DNA of 64,000 bases from Microbacterium sediminis (GTDB taxonomy: Bacteria > Actinomycetota > Actinomycetes > Actinomycetales > Microbacteriaceae): positions 2,480,001-2,544,000 of the forward strand of contig NZ_CP038256.1 of assembly GCF_004564075.1 (NCBI RefSeq), given 5' to 3'. Under the pieces are notes generated by a model. The model saw only the letters and a list, made by a program, of their open reading frames with translations, did not search any database and was not told where the DNA came from. The translations under genes were made by a program, and so were the position numbers. This document shows positions 9,932-17,932 of the stretch, piece by piece. How positions within the stretch are numbered: position 1 is the first letter of the stretch; the number at the start of each line of letters is the position of its first letter.

Positions 9932-10706
9932 GGGCGACACCGTCCACCGCGCGGCCCGGCGCATGCACGCCGAGCTCGCCGGCCGCACGGTGACGTGGTT
10001 CGACATCCGCGTGCCGGGATCGGCCACCGCCGACCTGCGCGGCCAGACCGTGCGCGAGGTGACCGCCCGCGGCAAGCACCTGCTGCACCGGATCGGCGAC
10101 GCGACGCTGCACTCGCACCTCAAGATGGAGGGCGAGTGGGTGCTCGTGCCCCGCGGCGCGCGCTGGCCGAAACCCGGCTTCCGCGCCCGCGCCGTCGTCC
10201 AGGTGCCGGGCATGGAGGCCGTGGGCTTCGACCTGGCGATGGTGGAGGTGCTGCCCACCCGCGACGAGCATCGCCTCGTCGGGCATCTCGGTCCCGACCC
10301 CCTCGGCCCCGACTGGGACCTCGACCGCGCCGTCGCGAACGTCGCGGCCGATCCCCGGCCGATCCACGTCGCGCTGCAGGATCAGCGCCTCGTCGCGGGC
10401 TTCGGCAACGAGTACGCGAGCGAGCTGCTGTTCCTGCGGGGCGTCCACCCCGAGACGCCCGCGCGCGATGTGGACGTGGTCGCGCTGCTCGGACTCGGCG
10501 TGCGCACGATCCGGCGCAACGTCGAGCTGCCGGTGCGCAACTTCACCGGCATCGCCCGTCGCGGCCAGGACCGCTGGGTCTACGGCCGCGAGCACCAGCC
10601 GTGCCGGCGCTGCGGCACCCCGATCCGCCGCGGCGCCCTCGGCGCCGACCCCACGCGCGAGCGCGTCGTGTACTGGTGCCCGCGCTGCCAGCCGGCCGCG
10701 CCGTAG
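9924..10706 (+). CDS. nei: Fpg/Nei-family DNA glycosylase/AP lyase (Nei2 type)
   Basis: 260 residues starting at GTG 9924, which overlaps the lhr stop. The chain begins M-P-E-G-D-T-V-H: after Met removal the N-terminal Pro is the Schiff-base nucleophile and the next Glu the catalytic acid of the family. Beta-sandwich Lys is in the HLKMEGEW segment. A helix-two-turn-helix region (around GFGNEYASELLFL) precedes a C-terminal zinc finger with C-x2-C (CRRCG) and C-x2-C (CPRCQ) between residues ~227 and 253. It should remove oxidised pyrimidines and cut the abasic site by beta,delta-elimination. Coupling with lhr suggests a shared DNA-repair role. Confidence 0.92.
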   Translation: MPEGDTVHRAARRMHAELAGRTVTWFDIRVPGSATADLRGQTVREVTARGKHLLHRIGDATLHSHLKMEGEWVLVPRGARWPKPGFRARAVVQVPGMEAVGFDLAMVEVLPTRDEHRLVGHLGPDPLGPDWDLDRAVANVAADPRPIHVALQDQRLVAGFGNEYASELLFLRGVHPETPARDVDVVALLGLGVRTIRRNVELPVRNFTGIARRGQDRWVYGREHQPCRRCGTPIRRGALGADPTRERVVYWCPRCQPAAP

Positions 10707-10760
10707 CGCCCGGCCCGCGCCGGACGCGCGCTCGGGCGGCCAGGTCGCGCGCTTCGGGCG

Positions 10761-11125
10761 GAGATCCCCACTCCCGAGGACGAATCCCGCGCAAACCCTC
10801 CGCCCGAGCGCAAATCCCCGCGCCAAGCGCACAATCCCACCGCCGCCCCGCGCGGATCCGACGCACCGCGCACTCCGGCGGCCACACCCCACGCCCCGCG
10901 AGGAGATCCCCACTCCCGAGGACGAATCCCGCGCAAACCCTCCGCCCGAGCGCGGATCCCCTCGCCAAGCGCGCAATCTGGCCGCCGCACCGCACCACCG
11001 CGCCGATCCGACACACCGCGCACTCCGGCGGCCACACCCCACGCCCCGCAAGGAGATCCCCACTCCCGAGGACGAATCCCGCGCAAACCCTCCGCCCCAG
11101 CGCGGATCCCCTCGCCAAGCGCGCA
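10761..11125. repeat. Three tandem copies of a ~140-150 bp intergenic repeat
   Basis: This 446-base space between convergent nei2 and the YitT gene holds no credible gene. Copies begin at 10761, 10913 and 11053, each with GAGATCCCCACTCCCGAGGA followed by an AATCCCGCGCAAACCCTCCGCCC-like block and a GCGGATCC...CAAGCGC block; spacings are 152 and 140 bases. The stretch between copies (ACTCCGGCGGCCACACCCCA) is also repeated. A diverged single copy lies at 29739-29811. Confidence 0.85.
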
Positions 11126-11152
11126 AACGCCCGCCGCACCGCCGACCCGCGG

Positions 11153-11797
11153 CTAGTGCCCGATGTAGCGGCCGGGCCGGTGATTCAGGGCGAGCACGAG
11201 GTTGAGGATCACGGCACCGGCCGCCGAGAGCAGCACGAGCGGCCAGGGGGCGGCGACGAACGCGGCCGCGATGATGAGCACGTCGACGATCATCTGCGTC
11301 CACCCGGCGCGGAAGCCGGTGCGCTCCTGCACGAGGATCGCGATGATGTTGACGCCGCCCACGCTCGCCCCGTGCCGGAAGAGGATCAGCAGGCCCACGC
11401 CGACGAGCAGGTTCCCGCCCACCACGGCGTACACGGGCTGCAGGCCGGCCGCCGGCATCCAGGCCGCGTTCACGACCGACAGGCCGGCGACGCCGCCGAC
11501 GCAGAGGGCCGTGAGCACCGTGAACCGCACGCCCTTCTTCCACAGCGCCAGTGCCACGAACGGCGCGTTGACGAGGGTGAAGATGAGCCAGAACGGGATG
11601 TCCGAGAGCTGATCGATCAGCAGGGCGAGGCCCGCCGTGCCGCCCGTGACCGCGCCGACGGCCTTGAGCAGGTGCAGGCCGAGCGCGACCACGAACGTGC
11701 CGGTGACGATGCCGAGCACGTCCTCCGCGATGCTGTGCCGCGTCTGCTCCCACTCGAACACGAGCTGCTGCGGGGCGGGTCGGGGCGATGCGGTCAC
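11153..11797 (-). CDS. YitT/YczE-type membrane protein
   Basis: 214 residues, GTG start at 11797. Five or six hydrophobic helices fill the whole chain, with the Gly-rich segment AVTGGTAGLALLID and the later HGASVGGVNIIA block typical of the YitT/DUF161 family. Function in this family is not settled; some members are near transport or export genes. The gene is divergent from the hexapeptide-repeat gene and faces nei2 across the repeat block. Confidence 0.75.
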   Translation of the reverse strand: MTASPRPAPQQLVFEWEQTRHSIAEDVLGIVTGTFVVALGLHLLKAVGAVTGGTAGLALLIDQLSDIPFWLIFTLVNAPFVALALWKKGVRFTVLTALCVGGVAGLSVVNAAWMPAAGLQPVYAVVGGNLLVGVGLLILFRHGASVGGVNIIAILVQERTGFRAGWTQMIVDVLIIAAAFVAAPWPLVLLSAAGAVILNLVLALNHRPGRYIGH

Positions 11798-11943
11798 CCG
11801 TCAACGATAGATCGCCGGCGCCTCGGCCCCGCGACGCCGGGGCTCACAGGCGACGTGAAGGCGGCTCCCGGGCGGGGAATAGCCCGGGGAGGCATGGTGT
11901 TGTCGTGATCAGCGGCCTCAACCGCTGGCCGCGGAGGAGCACT

Positions 11944-12351
11944 GTGGGCAAGAACTACGTCGACATCGAGAACGACCACGGCGAGACGCTGCGCTACCGC
12001 AAGCACGCCAACGGCCGAGGGCTCGTCGCGCACGGAGCCAAGGTTCACCCCGACGCCATGGTCGAATCGGGTGCCTATATCGAGCCGGGAGCACGCATCG
12101 CCGCCGGAGCGCGCATCGCGCGCGGAGCGTGGGTCGAACCGCACGCGCAGATCGGCCCGGGCGCGATCGTCGATGCCAACGCGCAGATCGGACCCGGCGC
12201 GATCGTCGGATCGCACGCACACATCGGCGTGCGCTCGCACATCGGCGCGGAGGCGCTCATCCCCGACGGCGCGATCATCCGCGACGACGAGTCGATCCCC
12301 GACGGCGCGCGCATCAAGACCGATCGCCGCGGGTTTCATCTCGCCGCCTGA
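11944..12351 (+). CDS. Left-handed beta-helix (hexapeptide repeat) protein
   Basis: 135 residues. GTG 11944 is preferred over an earlier GTG because GGAGGAG lies at 11933-11939. From residue ~30 the chain is a run of hexapeptides of the [IVA]-G-A-x-[IV]-x kind (YIEPGARIAAGARIARGAWV and on), enough for about three coils. Acyltransferases and carbonic-anhydrase-like proteins use this fold, but no catalytic His or Asn loop is evident and there is no N-terminal enzyme domain. It may be a scaffold or binding protein. Function unknown. Confidence 0.7.
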   Translation: MGKNYVDIENDHGETLRYRKHANGRGLVAHGAKVHPDAMVESGAYIEPGARIAAGARIARGAWVEPHAQIGPGAIVDANAQIGPGAIVGSHAHIGVRSHIGAEALIPDGAIIRDDESIPDGARIKTDRRGFHLAA

Positions 12352-12370
12352 CACCCGGCGCTGACGGGCG

Positions 12371-13090
12371 TCAGCGCGAGGAGCGGGCGGTGCGGCCGCG
12401 CGTGATCCCCACGAACGTCTGCACGTCGTCGGAGTCGCGGTCGCGCCGCCACGCCAGCGCCACCGTGCTCGCCGGTCCGCCCGACAGCGGCCGGTAGTCC
12501 ACGTCGCGGCGGTGATGCAGGCGCGCGAGCGACATCGGCATCACCGCGATCCCGACGCCCGAGGCGACGATCGCGATGGCGTCCTCCGTCGTCTCCGGCG
12601 CCTCGAACCGCGGCGGTTCGGTGGGCAGCCCCAGCGGGCCGAGCACGTCGTCGCGCGGCGTGATGAGCACCTCGCCGGCGAGGTCATCGGCCGTCAGCTC
12701 GTCGGCCGCGAGGAGCGAGGAGTCCACGGCCGCCACGACCACGGGCACCTCGTCGTAGAGGCGGATCACGTGCACCGCATCGGCGTCGCCGGGCAGCGGC
12801 AGCCGCACGAGCGCGGCGTCCACCTCGCCGGCGTTGAGCGCCGCGCGCTGATCGGCCACGGGGATCGGCACGAGCTCCAGCGGGACGCGGGGCATCCGCT
12901 CGCGCCACCGCTCGATCCACTTGCCGGGCATGGCGCCCGGGATCGCGCCGAGACGGAACGTGCGCGGCGGGCCCGCGGCGTCGCCGACCTCGGGACGCGG
13001 GGCCGGCTTCGGGCGCTTCTGCGGCGTCGGCTGCGGTCGCGCCGGGCGCGGTCCCCTGCGCGCGCCGCCCGCGGCCTTCCCCTTCGCCAT
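12371..13090 (-). CDS. LysR-type substrate-binding domain protein lacking the DNA-binding domain
   Basis: 239 residues. Residues 1-42 are a Lys/Arg/Pro/Ala-rich tail (PRPARPQPTPQKRPKPAPRP). Residues ~45-225 match the periplasmic-binding-like effector domain of LysR regulators: FRLGAIPGAMPGKW opening strand, QRAALNAGEVDAALVRLPLP, and VASGVGIAVMPMSLARLH near the end. The winged HTH that normally occupies the first 60 residues is absent. The basic tail may contact DNA or a partner; this is inference. It stands alone, convergent with the hexapeptide gene. Confidence 0.75.
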   Translation of the reverse strand: MAKGKAAGGARRGPRPARPQPTPQKRPKPAPRPEVGDAAGPPRTFRLGAIPGAMPGKWIERWRERMPRVPLELVPIPVADQRAALNAGEVDAALVRLPLPGDADAVHVIRLYDEVPVVVAAVDSSLLAADELTADDLAGEVLITPRDDVLGPLGLPTEPPRFEAPETTEDAIAIVASGVGIAVMPMSLARLHHRRDVDYRPLSGGPASTVALAWRRDRDSDDVQTFVGITRGRTARSSR

Positions 13091-13120
13091 ACCGACAAGG
13101 CTATGCGCTCGGCGTGCGCG

Positions 13121-13978
13121 TCACCCGTGCGCGCGGCGGGCGCGCTCGCCGCGCAGCAGCACCACGCGCATCGCGACCGACACCGCCGCGAGCAGCGCGG
13201 CCATCGCGAAGGCCACCACGCCCACGGGCGCGCTCGCGGGCTCGGCCGTCAGGCGCGCCACGCCGATCCACACGGCACCCCACGCCATCGCGAGCGGCGC
13301 GGCGACGCTCCACGCCGTGCGCGCCGACACGACGATGCCCGCCGCGCCCAGCAGCACGAGCGCCAACACGCCCGCCCCGTCGCCGGCCCATCCGCCCAGG
13401 TGCAGCCCGGCGATCCACGCGCCGGCGTTGGCCGCGCCCGCGACGGTGGCCCAGCCCAGGTGAGCCCCGGCGAGGCCGTCCAGCAGGATCCCGCCCCGCA
13501 GGCTCCGCCCCGTCCGGCTCGCGAACGCCGCGCGGTGCGCGCGATAGGCGACGAACACGAGCAGGGCCATCACGACGACGGTCGTCCACAGGGGCAGCAG
13601 CTGCGCGGCGAGGATCCACAGCCCCTCCAGCACGGCGATGGCTGCGAGCCACCAGCCCACGGCCCGGTGCCGGGGGCTTCGCCGCTGCGACGGCAGCAGC
13701 TGCCAGACGGCATACGCCACGAGCCCGGCGTACAGCGGCGTCCAGATGAGGAACGCCGGCGACGCGGGCGCGAGCAGCGACCCCGCCGGTCCCAGCGCGC
13801 CGCCCTGGGTCTCGTCCACCGATCGCCCACCGAGGGCGCCCGATCCGATGAACCCGCCGATCAGCGCGCCCGCGACGGCGATCGCCACGGCCACCTGCCG
13901 CAGCACGTCGCGGCCGTTCGCGGTGCGATCCCCGGATCCGCGGGGCGCGGCGGTCGGGGCATGCTCGGTACGACTCAT
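13121..13978 (-). CDS. TspO/MBR-like tryptophan-rich membrane protein
   Basis: 285 residues. ATG 13978 is backed by GGAAGGTGGGGGA directly upstream. The mostly hydrophobic chain has seven or eight membrane segments. FLIWTPLYAGLVAYAVWQLLP resembles the W-x-P-x-Y core of TspO, but the protein is longer than classic five-helix TspO and matches the longer actinobacterial relatives. Substrate is unknown; TspO proteins bind porphyrins and may act in stress responses. An N-terminal 30-residue polar tail is probably cytoplasmic. Confidence 0.65.
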   Translation of the reverse strand: MSRTEHAPTAAPRGSGDRTANGRDVLRQVAVAIAVAGALIGGFIGSGALGGRSVDETQGGALGPAGSLLAPASPAFLIWTPLYAGLVAYAVWQLLPSQRRSPRHRAVGWWLAAIAVLEGLWILAAQLLPLWTTVVVMALLVFVAYRAHRAAFASRTGRSLRGGILLDGLAGAHLGWATVAGAANAGAWIAGLHLGGWAGDGAGVLALVLLGAAGIVVSARTAWSVAAPLAMAWGAVWIGVARLTAEPASAPVGVVAFAMAALLAAVSVAMRVVLLRGERARRAHG

Positions 13979-14051
13979 TCCCCCACCTTCCGCGCTCGCG
14001 GGCGGCGGCACGAGGGGCTTGCACGCCGGCGCGCGGGTGTGCTCGCGGCGG

Positions 14052-14528
14052 TCAGCCGCCGAGGATCATGTCGATCCGCTCGCGCAGGTACGTCTCCAGC
14101 GGCATCCGCGCGCCGCCGGAGGTCCACCGCACCGTCACGGTCTCGCCGCGCCCGTCGAGCGGCCCGGATGCCCCGCCGGCCGCGACCGCGGCGAGGTCGA
14201 TGCGGGTGTGGTCGACGTTGACGGTCGCACCCTCCGCGAACCCGCCGCGGATGCACATCGCGGCGGCCTGCGCCCGCTGCCGAGCGGATTCGGCCGTGAA
14301 GCCGCGGCGCCGCTCCGGCGCGGCGCGCAGCACGTCGCCCACCTCGTATACCGCGTCGTCGGCGAGGAGCAGCACGCCCACCCGCCAGGCCTCGCCGTCC
14401 GGCACGATCCGCGGCTGCCCGCCGAGCGCCCGCCGCAGCCCGCCGGGCACGACCAGCCGGCCGAGCCCCTCGCGCGGCACCGGCGCCAGCCGCTCCCGCG
14501 CCCGCGCGAACACCGACTCGAGGTCCAT
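14052..14528 (-). CDS. Conserved hypothetical protein in the TetR operon
   Basis: 158 residues, soluble, no signal peptide. Opens MDLESVFARARERLAPVPRE and carries a central AWRVGVLLLADDAVYEVGDVLR block. Its ATG overlaps the stop of the TetR gene (TGATG), so the two are translated together. I see no catalytic motif. The pairing suggests it is a target or accessory of the regulator. Confidence 0.65.
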   Translation of the reverse strand: MDLESVFARARERLAPVPREGLGRLVVPGGLRRALGGQPRIVPDGEAWRVGVLLLADDAVYEVGDVLRAAPERRRGFTAESARQRAQAAAMCIRGGFAEGATVNVDHTRIDLAAVAAGGASGPLDGRGETVTVRWTSGGARMPLETYLRERIDMILGG

Positions 14529-15073
14529 CAGTCGCCCCGCGGCGCGAGGGCGCGCTCGATGAGGGCGATCGCGCGCCCGGCGTCGGCATCGCGATCGCCC
14601 GAGAGGAACGCCGCATGGAAGGCGATCATGCTCACCGCGGTGGCGACGTCGTCCACCTCGACGGCGGCATCGACGCGCCCGTGACCGCGCTCGTGGTCCA
14701 GCACGCCCTCGATCACGCCGCGCAGCCGCTCCTCGAGCGCGCGGGCCGCGGGGTCCTCGCCGAGGGTGAGCGCCTCGAGGAGCGACGTCGACATGCGCGC
14801 CTGCGCGACGATCAGCTCGAGGAAGCCGCGCAGGTCGTGCGAGCGGCGCTCCAGATCGGCGAGGTTCTCGTCGAACACCGCGACGGCGAGCGCCTGCTTG
14901 TCGGGGAAGTGCCGGTACAGGCTCGCCTGGCCAACGCCGGCGCGCTTGGCCACCTGGCTGAAGGGCACCGCGAAGCCCTGCTCGGCGAACAGCTCCCGCG
15001 CCGCGTCGATCAGCGCACGGCGGTTCTCCGCGGCGGCGGCGGGGCCGCGATTGCGCTTGGACGGGGCCGGCAT
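14528..15073 (-). CDS. TetR-family transcriptional regulator
   Basis: 181 residues from ATG 15073. The N-terminal HTH is clear: LIDAARELFAEQGFAVPF then QVAKRAGVGQASLYRHFPDK (residues ~20-62). The C-terminal helices form the ligand pocket and resemble the repressors found beside oxidoreductases. The ATG sits only a few bases from an inverted repeat at 15077-15089, which suggests autoregulation and possibly leaderless translation. It is divergent from the SDR gene at 15193, a standard TetR/target arrangement. Confidence 0.88.
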   Translation of the reverse strand: MPAPSKRNRGPAAAAENRRALIDAARELFAEQGFAVPFSQVAKRAGVGQASLYRHFPDKQALAVAVFDENLADLERRSHDLRGFLELIVAQARMSTSLLEALTLGEDPAARALEERLRGVIEGVLDHERGHGRVDAAVEVDDVATAVSMIAFHAAFLSGDRDADAGRAIALIERALAPRGD

Positions 15074-15076
15074 GCT

Positions 15077-15116
15077 CACTAAACTAGTGGGCGAATCCGG
15101 ACAATCCTGTCCGGAT
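15077..15116. promoter_or_regulatory. Two palindromes in the TetR/SDR divergent promoter
   Basis: CACTA-AAC-TAGTG spans 15077-15089. A second, stronger palindrome, ATCCGGACA-ATCC-TGTCCGGAT, spans 15095-15116 with perfect 9-base arms. Both lie between the two divergent starts and are the best candidates for the TetR operator. Confidence 0.7.
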
Positions 15117-15192
15117 CGCGCCGCCGCCTGACGACGCACCCTCGGTCGCCGGAGACCACACCGGTCGGCCGCGTAACGAAAGGACGCTCGCC

Positions 15193-15999
15193 ATGAGCGA
15201 TGCAGCTGCCGCCGCAGCCATGGGCCCCCAGATGGCCCAGTGGACCGAAGTGATCACCCCCGGCCGCTTCGACGGGAAGACCATCATCGTCACGGGAGCC
15301 GGCTCGGGCATCGGCCGCGCCACCGCGTCGCGCATCGCGCGCGAGGGCGGCACCGTCGTCGCCGTGGACATGAACGAGGCCGGACTCGACGCGTTCGTCG
15401 CCGAGCTGCCCGACAGCGCGATCGTCAAGGTCGTCGCCGACATCACCGACGACGCCGCGATCGCCGAGATCGTCGCCGCCGCGGGCGGCACCGTCGACGG
15501 CCTCGCCAACGTGGCGGGCATCATGGACAAGATGCAGCCGGTTCACGAGATCGACCCCGCGCTGTGGGAGAAGGTCTTCGCGGTCAACGTGACCGGGTCG
15601 TTCAAGCTCATGAAGGCCGTGCTCCCCGGCATGCTCGAAGCCGGCAAGGGCTCGATCGTCAACGTCGCGAGCGAGGCGGGCCTGCGCGGCTCGGCCGCCG
15701 GCACGGCGTACACGGCATCGAAGCACGCCGTCGTCGGCATGACCAAGAGCTCGGCGTACCTCTACGCGCTCACCGGCGTCCGGATCAACGCGGTCGCCCC
15801 GGGCGCCGTGGCCACCGGCATCGAGGCGCCGTTCGCGAGCGAGTTCGCGGCGCCCCGCATCCAGCGCGGCATGGCGGCGATCCCCTCGATCGCGCAGGCC
15901 GCCCAGCTGGCCGCGTCGATCACCTTCCTGCTCACCGACGACGCCACCAACCTCAACGGCGTCATCCTCCCCTCGGACGGCGGCTGGTCGGCCGCCTGA
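15193..15999 (+). CDS. Short-chain dehydrogenase/reductase (SDR)
   Basis: 268 residues with GAAAGGA upstream. Classical SDR signatures: cofactor loop T-G-A-G-S-G-I-G-R (~residues 34-42), acidic residue after the second strand (VAVDMN, so NAD(H) preference is likely), N-V-A-G, catalytic Ser in VASEAG, and Y-T-A-S-K (Tyr ~173, Lys ~177). Ends with the usual D-G-G-W-S-A tail. The first 22 residues are an extra Ala/Gln-rich lead. The substrate cannot be read from the sequence. Expression is probably controlled by the divergent TetR gene. Confidence 0.88.
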   Translation: MSDAAAAAAMGPQMAQWTEVITPGRFDGKTIIVTGAGSGIGRATASRIAREGGTVVAVDMNEAGLDAFVAELPDSAIVKVVADITDDAAIAEIVAAAGGTVDGLANVAGIMDKMQPVHEIDPALWEKVFAVNVTGSFKLMKAVLPGMLEAGKGSIVNVASEAGLRGSAAGTAYTASKHAVVGMTKSSAYLYALTGVRINAVAPGAVATGIEAPFASEFAAPRIQRGMAAIPSIAQAAQLAASITFLLTDDATNLNGVILPSDGGWSAA

Positions 16000-16014
16000 T
16001 CCGCGCGGCTCGAT

Positions 16015-16087
16015 CCGCGAGACTGCACGCCCGCGCCGAGACAGCTGACACCGCATGCTGTCTCGGCGCGGGGCTGCAGTCTCGCGG
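16015..16087. repeat. Long near-perfect hairpin between convergent genes
   Basis: Left arm from 16015 (CCGCGAGACTGCA) continues to CCGCGCCGAGACAGC ending 16045. An 11-base loop follows, then GCTGTCTCGGCGCGG back to TGCAGTCTCGCGG ending near 16087, making a stem of about 30 bp with one or two mismatches. It separates the SDR gene from the leftward transporter genes and can end transcription from both sides, but it is longer than an ordinary terminator. Confidence 0.8.
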
Positions 16088-16125
16088 GAGGAACGCGGCA
16101 GCGCGCGGCAGCGCGGGGCGGCGGC

Positions 16126-16281
16126 CTAGAGGTCGTCCTCGTCGCGGTCGTCGTGGGCGATGCCGCCGTCGGGGTACGACGCCACCTCGGGCCGGCGCGC
16201 GAGGAACACGATCGAGGCGACGAGGCCGCCCCACACGAGCACCGTCGCGATGACGAGGAACAGGATCGCGATCGGGGTCAT
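16126..16281 (-). CDS. MetS-like small subunit of an NSS transporter
   Basis: 51 residues from ATG 16281 to TAG at 16126. It is a single membrane helix (MTPIAILFLVIATVLVWGGL) followed by a short basic turn FLARRP and an acidic tail DDRDEDDL. The ATG overlaps the transporter stop (ATGA, 16278-16281). In Corynebacterium glutamicum a similar short protein, MetS, is required with the NSS-family MetP for methionine and alanine import. Family, position and topology all fit that pairing. Confidence 0.8.
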   Translation of the reverse strand: MTPIAILFLVIATVLVWGGLVASIVFLARRPEVASYPDGGIAHDDRDEDDL

Positions 16282-17846
16282 CGCACTCCTCCCTTCAGGG
16301 CGAGCTGATCGGGTCGCGGCCAGGCCTCGAACCGGTCCGGGTCATGCCGCCACCGCAGCTGCGGCAGCAGCACCGCGCCGATGATCATCAGCGCGACCGA
16401 GCCCCAGCCGGCCACGCCGAGGTACCAGGCGGGATAGCCCTCGTAGCCGTTGACGAGCAGGTCGATGATCTTCGTCACGAGCATGTACGCGAGCACGGCC
16501 GGGGCGAGGATCGAGGTGAACAGCAGCCACGTGCGGCCCACGCGGAACGTCGACACGGCGCTGAGGTGCCGCGCGAGCTCGCGGCCGCGTCGGCGCACCC
16601 AGAGCACGATCACCGCCATCGCCACGGCCGAGCCGACGATGCCGATGTTGTTGGCCCAGTTGTCGATCGTGTCGAGGGCCGTCAGGCCCGAGGTCGAGCC
16701 GAACAGCACGAGCGAGACGACGGCGAGGATGCCGCCGAAGCCGAGCACCGCCTGCGCCCGCGTGAGCGCGAACTTGTCGCGCAGCGCGGCGATGATCACC
16801 TCGAGGATCGAGATGAGCGAGGTCAGGCCGGCCAGGGTGAGCGAGCCGAAGAACAGGGCTCCCACCCACGCGCCGCCGGGCATCTCGCTGACGATCGCCG
16901 GGACGGTCATGAACGCCAGGCCCACGCCGGTGAGGCCCTCGAGGTCGCCGATCTCCACGCCCTGCTGGAACGCGAAGAAGCCCAGCGTCGCGAACACGCC
17001 GATGCCGGCGAGGATCTCGAACGACGAGTTGCCGAAGGCCACGACGAGTCCCGCGCCGGTCATGTTCGAGCGGCGCTTGCGGTACGAGGCGAAGGTGATC
17101 ATGATCCCGAACGCCACCGACAGCGAGAAGAAGATCTGGCTGTAGGCCGCGATCCACACGTTGGGATCGGCGAGCGCGGCGAAGTCCGGAGTGAAGAACT
17201 CGTTCACGCCCTGCGCGGCGCCCGGAAGCGTCAGGGCATAGATGACGATCGCGACGAACGCGACGACCAGGAGCGGGATGATGATGACGTTCGCCCGCTG
17301 CACGCCCTTGACCACACCCGCGGCGAGGATGCCGAGGGTGATGACCCACATGATCACGAGCGGGATCGCGACCGCCGGCACGTAGTCGAGCGTGAACGGC
17401 TCACCCGCCGCGCGCAGATACTCGCCCGTGAAGAACGCCGTCGTGTCGTCGCCCCAGCGCAGATCCCACGAGAACACGAAGTAGCTCGACGACCACGCCA
17501 GCACGGCCGTGTAGTAGATCGCGATGAACACGCTGATGAGCACCTGGAACCAGCCCAGGCCCTCGCCGAGCCTGCCGCCCAGGCGGCGCAGGGCGAGCGG
17601 TGCCGAGCCGCGGAAGCGGTGCCCGATCGCGTAGTCCAGGAACAGGATCGGGATGCCCGCGGTCACGAGCGCGACGAGGTAGGGGATCAGGAACGCGCCG
17701 CCACCCGATTCGTACGCGACACCGGGGAAGCGCCAGATGTTGCCCAGGCCGACGGCTGATCCCAGCGCCGACAGGATGAACCCGATCTGCCCGGACCATT
17801 GCTCCCGTTCGGGGACGGCCGTGGCCTCGCCATGTGCTCGCGCCAT
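16278..17846 (-). CDS. Neurotransmitter:sodium symporter (NSS) family transporter, MetP-like
   Basis: 522 residues with about 12 membrane segments and GAGGAGC before ATG 17846. The NSS signature SAVGLGNIWRFPG is near residues 33-45 (unwound helix 1, substrate and sodium site), and SLSVAFGIMITFASY marks helix 6. Bacterial members import amino acids with sodium. Coupling to a MetS-like small subunit suggests methionine/alanine uptake, as in C. glutamicum; this is inference from context. It is transcribed as a two-gene unit ending at the 16 kb hairpin. Confidence 0.88.
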   Translation of the reverse strand: MARAHGEATAVPEREQWSGQIGFILSALGSAVGLGNIWRFPGVAYESGGGAFLIPYLVALVTAGIPILFLDYAIGHRFRGSAPLALRRLGGRLGEGLGWFQVLISVFIAIYYTAVLAWSSSYFVFSWDLRWGDDTTAFFTGEYLRAAGEPFTLDYVPAVAIPLVIMWVITLGILAAGVVKGVQRANVIIIPLLVVAFVAIVIYALTLPGAAQGVNEFFTPDFAALADPNVWIAAYSQIFFSLSVAFGIMITFASYRKRRSNMTGAGLVVAFGNSSFEILAGIGVFATLGFFAFQQGVEIGDLEGLTGVGLAFMTVPAIVSEMPGGAWVGALFFGSLTLAGLTSLISILEVIIAALRDKFALTRAQAVLGFGGILAVVSLVLFGSTSGLTALDTIDNWANNIGIVGSAVAMAVIVLWVRRRGRELARHLSAVSTFRVGRTWLLFTSILAPAVLAYMLVTKIIDLLVNGYEGYPAWYLGVAGWGSVALMIIGAVLLPQLRWRHDPDRFEAWPRPDQLALKGGVR

Positions 17847-17932
17847 GATGCTCCTCGCTCGCGGTGGATCGTCGGCTTTCGCCGATCACCGAGGTTACGC
17901 GGCGCGGGCGCGAGGGCAAACCGACCCGCGTG

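Noticed and set aside
5087..10258. A 1700-codon leftward open frame opposite lhr and nei2
   Set aside because: Same composition artefact; lhr and nei2 carry clear motifs in the forward direction.
10761..11125. Possible CRISPR array
   Set aside because: Units are 140-152 bases with diverged interiors, only three copies, no 25-40 base repeat with unique spacers and no cas genes.
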